Assembly: GCF_031886125.1 (NCBI RefSeq)
Contig: NZ_CP119391.1
Location: forward strand, 1,798,001-1,862,000
DNA length: 64,000 bases
Source: Halomonas piscis
GTDB lineage: Bacteria; Pseudomonadota; Gammaproteobacteria; Pseudomonadales; Halomonadaceae
Reading direction: 5' to 3'
In this document: in pieces, positions 58,638 through 64,000 of the stretch
Numbering within the stretch: the first letter of the stretch is position 1
Layout of the letters: each line of letters begins with the position of its first letter
Program-made: the position numbers and the translations under genes
Notes under the pieces: generated by a model
The model's database searches: none
Seen by the model: only the letters and a program-made list of their open reading frames with translations
What the model was told of the DNA's origin: nothing

Positions 58638-60068
58638 TCAGTCGTCGTGCTTTAGCCGCCCGAAGTAGAACAGGCCCGAGCCAAGCCCCAGCACTACTAG
58701 CGCGAGCATGGCGGCAAACAGCGGCCAGGGGCCGAAATTGTAGATGATGGGCAGCGCCAGGCCGGTGATCAGGCCGCCGCCGAAGAACGGCTCGAACACC
58801 ATCTGCTTGTAGCCGAAGGCCTCGTAGGCCGGGGTTCTGTTGTCCGGGTCGGCAATCTTCATCAGAATCAGGCCGGTGGCGGTCACGCCCATGGACTGGC
58901 CGATATCGCCGATACCGCGCTCGAACCAGTACTTGGGAATGAAGCGCGGCGCCAGCCACAGGAACATGCCGATGTTCCAGGCCACGCCGGCCACGCCCAG
59001 CAGCAGGAAGGCGACGAAGTGATCGGCGATCACGGTCAGCGACAGGCTGGCGATAGCGGCCGCAATGAGTATATCCAGCGCGAAGCCCTGAATGCGCAGC
59101 ATCAGATCGCGATCGAGCAGGTTGTTCTTGTCGAAGCGGGTGAGCACCTGCTGGACAACCAGCCCGCCGATCATCGCCAGCGGGAACAGCGGCACCGCGC
59201 CCAGCAGCTCCACGCCGTTGTCGCCGGCGCCCCAGGTCACGCTTTCGACCCAGGCCATGGCCTCGAGAATCCCCAGGCCGACAAGAATCGCCATGGCAAT
59301 AAAGGCAAAATGCAGCGTCAGCGGCTCGATGGACTCGGCGCGCACGGTCATGTTGCCCGCCGGCACCGGGCGGTTTTCCTGGGCCACCAGGCCGCGGCGC
59401 TGGTCGTGGGGGATGCTGCCCACGCTCTGGTCGAGCACTGCGCTCTTGCCCCGGCGCACGCCCCAGTTGATGAGCACGATGCCGAACACGATGCCGGACA
59501 CCACCCCGACCGTGGCCATGCCCACGGCCAGATCGGCGCCGTCGGCAAACCCCAGCTCGCCGAAGGTCTCCTGCAGGCCGGCGGCGGTGCCGTGGCCGCC
59601 TTCAAAGCCGATCTCGATGAGCGCGCCGGCCATCAGCGGCACGCCGAAGAACGGCCCCAGTATAAGCGCCACGATCAAAATGCCGATGACGTACTGGCCG
59701 GCGCCCAGGGTGACGCCAAACGCCAGCTGCGGCCCGGCCAGATTCCACACTCGCTTGAAGTTGGGCAGCGGCACGCCGAGCAGCAGCGTGGCAAAGACCA
59801 CGTTGATCAAAAGGCCCGGCAGCTTGCTCCAGGTGTCGAGCATGGTTTGTGGAATCACGCCCTGAGAAAGCGGCGCCCCCTCGCCGCCGATCAGGCGCGC
59901 AAGCGCCCCGAGCACGTCGGGGCCCAGCAGCAGGCCCACGGCGCCGGCCAGTATCGACGCCGGCAGGAACAGCTGCTGCGCCGGGCGCCAGTGCATGCGT
60001 ACCCATTTGCCGACGTACAGCAGTACCGCCAGCATGAGCAGAGAAAAACCAACCTGTTCGGCGCTCAT
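58638..60068 (-). CDS. Sodium/glutamate symporter family (ESS) transporter
   Basis: Inner-membrane protein of 476 aa, about 11-12 membrane segments. It has two inverted halves, each with a conserved polar loop: EGGHGTAAGLQETFGELGF in the first and GDIGQSMGVTATGLILMKI in the second, comparable to GltS GGHGTGAAWSKLF. It is longer than E. coli GltS (about 400 aa) because of a central cytoplasmic loop (RRGKSAVLDQSVGSIPHDQRRG). ATG at 60068 has GAGGGAG upstream. The substrate may not be glutamate. It is divergent from the TRAP operon. Confidence 0.85.
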   Translation of the reverse strand: MSAEQVGFSLLMLAVLLYVGKWVRMHWRPAQQLFLPASILAGAVGLLLGPDVLGALARLIGGEGAPLSQGVIPQTMLDTWSKLPGLLINVVFATLLLGVPLPNFKRVWNLAGPQLAFGVTLGAGQYVIGILIVALILGPFFGVPLMAGALIEIGFEGGHGTAAGLQETFGELGFADGADLAVGMATVGVVSGIVFGIVLINWGVRRGKSAVLDQSVGSIPHDQRRGLVAQENRPVPAGNMTVRAESIEPLTLHFAFIAMAILVGLGILEAMAWVESVTWGAGDNGVELLGAVPLFPLAMIGGLVVQQVLTRFDKNNLLDRDLMLRIQGFALDILIAAAIASLSLTVIADHFVAFLLLGVAGVAWNIGMFLWLAPRFIPKYWFERGIGDIGQSMGVTATGLILMKIADPDNRTPAYEAFGYKQMVFEPFFGGGLITGLALPIIYNFGPWPLFAAMLALVVLGLGSGLFYFGRLKHDD

Positions 60069-60325
60069 CGTCACTCCCTCAACGTTGGAAACCACCGGCC
60101 GCAGTGTGCGGATGTTGGCGCCATGGTAATCGCGGCGCCGGCAGAATGCACGGCCCGGTTTTTCCGTGGAAAGCCGCGCCAATCGCACGCTCTCAGCCCG
60201 CGGGCGCCATCGCCCCGTGTGCCACGAACGTCGCATATACGCCGCCTGGTGATTACCTAGAGTAAAGGGTGAAAAGCTCACCGTTTGCCTGAACCAATAA
60301 CGATAACAGCCTCAGGAGTCATCCC

Positions 60326-61375
60326 ATGAAAGCGCCTTGCCTCAAACCCCTGGCAGCCGCCGCGCTGCTGACCCCGCTACTGGCCACCGCTCAGGCCGCG
60401 ACCACCGTCGACTTGAGCTATAACGGCGCGCCCGACCCGGACAAAAACGCCGTGCACGCCTTTGCGACCCATCTGCAAACCCTGGTGAAGGAAAAGACCG
60501 ACGGCGAGATCGAGCTCAAGCTCTACCCCAACAGCATGCTCGGCGAGGAGCAGGAGCGCATGGAGCAAACCATGAACAGCCCCTCGCTGAACGTGGCCTC
60601 CTTTGCCGGCATGTCGCCGGTGGTACCGGAAATCTTCGTCAGCGCCATTCCCTTCCTGTTTGACGACTTCGAGGACGCCCGGCGCTTCTTCGACGAAGGG
60701 GAGTACTGGCAGCAGGTGGAAGAGGACCTGCGCGAACGTGCCGGCCTCGAGCTGCTCGCGGTGGTGGAGGAAGGCGGCTTTCTGGCGTTTACCAACAACA
60801 AGCGTCCGATCGCCTCGCCTGAGGACTTCGAGGGCCTGCGCTTTCGCGCCATGGACCCAAGCCAGGTAGCGCTCTATGAAGCCTTTGGCGCCTCCGGCAC
60901 GCCGATTCCCTGGACCGACACCTACATGGGGCTGAAAACCGGGGTGGCGGACGGCCAGATGAACCCGCCGATGTACATCATCCTTGGCAGCCTCAACGAA
61001 GTGCAGGACTACCTGACGCTGGCCAACATCCAGTACTCCGACCAGTTTTTGGTGGGCAACGCCGCGATGATCGACGGCTGGGACGACGAGCTGCGCCAGG
61101 CCTTCCTTGACGCCGTGGAAGAAGCCAACGACAGAGCCCGGGAATACAACGAAAGCAAAGTGGAGGAGCGCATCGCCTACCTCGCCGACAACGGCATGGA
61201 GGTAATCCGCCCGAATGACGACCAGCTGGCCGCCTTCCGCGAGCTTGGCCAGCCCGCCTACCTGGACTGGCTGAAAGAGCAGGACATCGACCCGAACTAC
61301 ATCGACACGGCCCTGGAAGACGCCGGCTTTGACGATGGCGACGTTGACGACAACGACGACAGCGATAGCCGATGA
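60326..61375 (+). CDS. TRAP transporter substrate-binding protein (DctP family)
   Basis: Periplasmic binding protein of 349 aa with a signal peptide ending near residue 24 (ATAQA|A). The fold signature is present: LKLYPNSMLGEEQERMEQ, the carboxylate-binding Arg in FEGLRFRAMDPSQ, and TDTYMGLKTGVADGQMNPP. The C-terminus is strongly acidic (DDGDVDDNDDSDS), as in halophile-like proteins. ATG follows CAGGAG. It overlaps the small permease gene by four bases. The ligand is not evident; see the dipeptidase downstream. Confidence 0.92.
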   Translation: MKAPCLKPLAAAALLTPLLATAQAATTVDLSYNGAPDPDKNAVHAFATHLQTLVKEKTDGEIELKLYPNSMLGEEQERMEQTMNSPSLNVASFAGMSPVVPEIFVSAIPFLFDDFEDARRFFDEGEYWQQVEEDLRERAGLELLAVVEEGGFLAFTNNKRPIASPEDFEGLRFRAMDPSQVALYEAFGASGTPIPWTDTYMGLKTGVADGQMNPPMYIILGSLNEVQDYLTLANIQYSDQFLVGNAAMIDGWDDELRQAFLDAVEEANDRAREYNESKVEERIAYLADNGMEVIRPNDDQLAAFRELGQPAYLDWLKEQDIDPNYIDTALEDAGFDDGDVDDNDDSDSR

Positions 61376-61896
61376 GGGGGCTGCTGCGCCGGCCGGCCGC
61401 CTGGGTTCGGCAGTGCTCCCTGTGGGCGGCCAGCGGCATGCTCGCCGTCAACCTTGTTGCCATCCTCTACGGCGTGTTCACGCGCTACGTCGCCGGCGGC
61501 GCGCCGATCTGGACCGACGAGCTGGGCCGCTACCTGATCATCGGCACGGTCATGCTCGCCACGGGAGCCGTGTGGATTGAAGGCAGCCACATGCGCGTTG
61601 CGCTCATCGAGCGGCTGTTGCCCCACCGCCTAGCCCGGCTGCTGTCCTGGTACCAGTGGCTGCTGACGCTTTTCCTTGCCCTGGCCGGCGCCTGGCTCGG
61701 CTATCGCTACGCGCTGTCGGTGGCGATGTTCACCAGCCAGGGGCTCGGCATCAGCCGCACCATCCCGGTGATGTCGCTGCCCGTGGGCTTTGCCCTGCTG
61801 GCGCTGCTGGCCGCCTGCCACGGCCCCCGGCCGCTGCCCACGCCCCACGAAGAGCCCCACGCCTCGTCTCCTTCCGACCCGGAGAGCGCGCCATGA
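61372..61896 (+). CDS. TRAP transporter small permease (DctQ family)
   Basis: 174 aa, four membrane segments, with the DctQ-typical TRYVAGGAPIWTDELGRYLIIGTVMLATG region and basic cytoplasmic ends. Four-base overlaps with the genes on both sides (ATGA) show tight coupling in a DctP-DctQ-DctM operon. Confidence 0.92.
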   Translation: MRGLLRRPAAWVRQCSLWAASGMLAVNLVAILYGVFTRYVAGGAPIWTDELGRYLIIGTVMLATGAVWIEGSHMRVALIERLLPHRLARLLSWYQWLLTLFLALAGAWLGYRYALSVAMFTSQGLGISRTIPVMSLPVGFALLALLAACHGPRPLPTPHEEPHASSPSDPESAP

Positions 61897-63170
61897 CGCT
61901 GACCATGCTCGCGGTGTTTCTGGTCCACGTGCTGCTCGGGCTGCCGCTGTTCGTCGCGCTTCTGACCACCGCCGCGGTCGGCTTTTTCTTCGTCGACCCG
62001 GGCATGATCCCGCGGATGATGCCGCAGCAGTTCTTCGGCGGTATCAACGCCTTTTCGCTGATGGCCATTCCGCTGTTTATCCTGGCCGGCAACCTGATGA
62101 ACGCCAGCAAGCTGACCGACCGACTGATGGCCCTGGCGCGGCTCTTGGTAGGCCATTTGCACGGCGGCATCGGCCACGTCAACGTGGTCTCCAGCGTGTT
62201 CTTTGCCGGCGTCAACGGCTCGGCGGTAGCCGACACCTCGGCGCTGGGCTCGCTGCTGGTGCCGGCCATGCGCAAGGAAGGCTATACCACCGCCTTTGCC
62301 GCCGGGCTGACCGCCGGCAGCTCGCTGATCGGCCCCATTATTCCGCCGAGCATCTTCATGATCCTCTACGCCTCGCTGACCAACACCTCGGTGGGGGATC
62401 TGTTTCTGGCCGGCGTGATTCCCGGCCTGCTGCTGGGAGGCGCGTTCATGACCATGAATGCCCTATACGCCTGGCGCGTTCGCCTGCCCAGGCGCGCCGG
62501 CTTGCCCGGTACGCGGAAGCTCAGGCGCGCTTTTCTACGGGCGCTGCCGGCGCTGATTGCCCCCTTCATTATCGTGGCCGGCATCGTCATGGGGCTGGTC
62601 ACGCCGACGGAGTCCGGCGCCCTGACCGCCCTTTACGTGGCGCTTTTCGGCGTGGCGGCGGGCCAGCTGACCGCTGCCGGACTGTGGAAGGCCATCGTTG
62701 ACACCACCCGGCTGACCGCGGCCATCTTCGTCATCATGGCCGCCTCCAGCACCGTGAGCTGGCTGCTGTCCTACGCCCAGGTGCCCAGCCAGCTGGTCGA
62801 GCTGCTCACGCCCTATAGCAACAGCCCGGTGACCATTCTGCTCCTGCTGAGCCTGATCACCTTCATCACCGGCATGTTCATGGAAGAGGTCTCCGCGCTG
62901 ATGCTGCTCACGCCGATCTTCGTCCCCGTTGCCGAGCTTGCCGGTATCGACATGGTTCACCTGGGGATTATCATCACCCTGAACATCACCATTGCGCTGA
63001 TCACGCCGCCCATGGGGGCCTGCGTGTTTGTCGCGGCAGCCGTGAGTCAGCTGGAGATCACCGCGCTGTTTCGTACCATCTGGCCCTTTGTCGCCACCGC
63101 CATCGTCGTGCTGATCGCGTTGATTGTGCTCCCCTCGCTGGCCCTGTGGCTGCCCGCTCTTCTTGGATAA
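61893..63170 (+). CDS. TRAP transporter large permease (DctM family)
   Basis: 425 aa, about 12 membrane segments forming the Na+-coupled elevator. Conserved blocks include FSLMAIPLFILAGNLMN, NVVSSVFFAGVNGSAVADTSALGSLLVPAM, IIPPSIFMILYA and TPTESGALTALY. Start at the ATG at 61893, overlapping the dctQ stop. It ends four bases before the dipeptidase start. Confidence 0.94.
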   Translation: MTLTMLAVFLVHVLLGLPLFVALLTTAAVGFFFVDPGMIPRMMPQQFFGGINAFSLMAIPLFILAGNLMNASKLTDRLMALARLLVGHLHGGIGHVNVVSSVFFAGVNGSAVADTSALGSLLVPAMRKEGYTTAFAAGLTAGSSLIGPIIPPSIFMILYASLTNTSVGDLFLAGVIPGLLLGGAFMTMNALYAWRVRLPRRAGLPGTRKLRRAFLRALPALIAPFIIVAGIVMGLVTPTESGALTALYVALFGVAAGQLTAAGLWKAIVDTTRLTAAIFVIMAASSTVSWLLSYAQVPSQLVELLTPYSNSPVTILLLLSLITFITGMFMEEVSALMLLTPIFVPVAELAGIDMVHLGIIITLNITIALITPPMGACVFVAAAVSQLEITALFRTIWPFVATAIVVLIALIVLPSLALWLPALLG

Positions 63171-63174
63171 CGTC

Positions 63175-63930
63175 ATGCTTGAACCCGCCACCCGGCACAC
63201 CACGCCCATTCCCTCGATGAAAGAGCCCGACTGGGCGACGCTGACCCATATTCCGATCACCGGCTCGTCGGAGCGGCTGGTGCCCGTTAGCCTGGCGCCG
63301 CCGCCGGTCCGGGTATTTCCCGCCTACGCGCGGATGGGCGTTCCCGGGGCGGTCAACGAGTGCTACCTGCGCGAAGGCGTCTACCGTCGCCTGCTGGCCG
63401 TGGCCCGCTCGCTGCCCGCCGGGCTGACGCTGCTGGTGCTCGACGGCTGGCGACCCTGGCGAGTGCAGCAATACCTGTTCGAAACGCTCTCCGAGGCCAT
63501 CCGCGACGCCCACCCGGGTATCGACGAAGAGGCGCTGACCCGACGCACCCGGGAGTTCGTCTCGCTGCCCAGCACCTCGCTCGAGGCGCCAAGCCCCCAC
63601 CTCACCGGCGGCGCGGTGGACGTCACCCTGTGCGACGCCGCCGACGGCCTGCCGCTGGACATGGGCACGCGATTCGACGAAGCCGTGCCCGCCTCCCACG
63701 CTGCCGCCCTGGAAAGCCGGCCGCCCTCCACCGCCCGGGACAACCGCCGGCTGCTCTACCACGCCATGCGCGCCCAGGGCTTCACCAATCTGCCCAGCGA
63801 ATGGTGGCACTTCGACTACGGCGACCAGCTCTGGGCCCACTACCGCGGCGAGAGCCAGGCCCTGTACGGCCCGGCAGAGCTCGAAAGCATCGAAAACCGC
63901 TGGCGGCAGTCGCTGCGGCAAGGCCGGTGA
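63175..63930 (+). CDS. D-alanyl-D-alanine dipeptidase (VanX/DdpX family, M15D)
   Basis: Zinc dipeptidase, 251 aa. Ligands H142 and D149 are in SPHLTGGAVDV, catalytic Glu209 and ligand H212 are in EWWHFDYG, and the substrate-binding Arg is in DGWRPWR. All VanX catalytic residues that I can place are present. No signal peptide is visible, so it should act in the cytoplasm. ATG at 63175 is four bases after the TRAP large permease stop, making it the fourth gene of the transport operon and suggesting that it cleaves the imported compound. Confidence 0.9.
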   Translation: MLEPATRHTTPIPSMKEPDWATLTHIPITGSSERLVPVSLAPPPVRVFPAYARMGVPGAVNECYLREGVYRRLLAVARSLPAGLTLLVLDGWRPWRVQQYLFETLSEAIRDAHPGIDEEALTRRTREFVSLPSTSLEAPSPHLTGGAVDVTLCDAADGLPLDMGTRFDEAVPASHAAALESRPPSTARDNRRLLYHAMRAQGFTNLPSEWWHFDYGDQLWAHYRGESQALYGPAELESIENRWRQSLRQGR

Positions 63931-64000
63931 GAAAAAACCGGCCGGCAAATCAGGGAGGTGCCGAGGCAAAGCCAGGCGCCGGGTTGTGCCCGGCTAGCCC

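Overview
The window is GC-rich, gene-dense chromosomal DNA from a gammaproteobacterium. The tol-pal, ruvCAB, tamAB and gcv loci, the grxA-type glutaredoxin, the ubiG-mupP pair, an Na+/glutamate-type symporter, a TRAP transporter and acidic protein surfaces together suggest the Halomonadaceae (Halomonas or a relative). The genus is inferred from gene content and style; no rRNA is present. I see no prophage, integrase, transposase, plasmid backbone or CRISPR array. Almost all of the window is core genome.

Left part (1-13.7 kb): a glutathione reductase cut by the window edge, beta-carbonic anhydrase, MsrA, the TamA/TamB outer-membrane assembly pair, then a membrane coiled-coil protein coupled to an unusual nucleotide-sugar dehydrogenase and GalU. 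On the + strand follow ubiG and mupP (ubiquinone synthesis and peptidoglycan recycling), convergent with a YciK-type SDR. From 13.7 to 23.5 kb a long minus-strand series runs aspS, terminator, ruvC, ruvA, ruvB, ybgC, tolQ, tolR, tolA, tolB, pal, cpoB. It covers Holliday-junction processing and the Tol-Pal envelope machine.

Middle (23.7-44.4 kb): a D-2-hydroxyacid dehydrogenase, acylphosphatase, a YihY/BrkB membrane protein, a bifunctional NMN adenylyltransferase/Nudix protein, a HypT-like LysR regulator, cardiolipin synthase, class I fumarase, endonuclease VIII, UvrB, YgfZ, a small membrane protein, TatD, RF3, a DadA-like oxidase, a four-tRNA cluster (Pro, Arg, His, His), FolD, MTA/SAH nucleosidase and dihydroorotase. 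Two related hairpin repeats lie in this part.

Right part (44.4-64 kb): a RegB/RegA-type redox two-component pair preceded by a small membrane protein, a HybE-like protein, GrxA, an acyltransferase, and an overlapping LysM/degenerate-M23 lipoprotein. Then come the glycine cleavage genes, split into two divergent units (AGCS symporter plus gcvT on minus, gcvH-gcvP on plus), a LysR regulator, the PpnN nucleosidase and an ESS-family symporter. The window ends with a TRAP transporter operon closed by a cytoplasmic VanX/DdpX-type D,D-dipeptidase.

The most interesting observations are: the nucleotide-sugar dehydrogenase that has lost its catalytic cysteine and Rossmann glycines; the TRAP-plus-dipeptidase operon; a 15-nt tandem repeat that stacks seven in-frame stop codons at the end of the fumarase gene; a 108-bp inverted-repeat element related to a second hairpin; and the metal-ligand-free LytM lipoprotein. 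I found no convincing wholly new multi-gene system.
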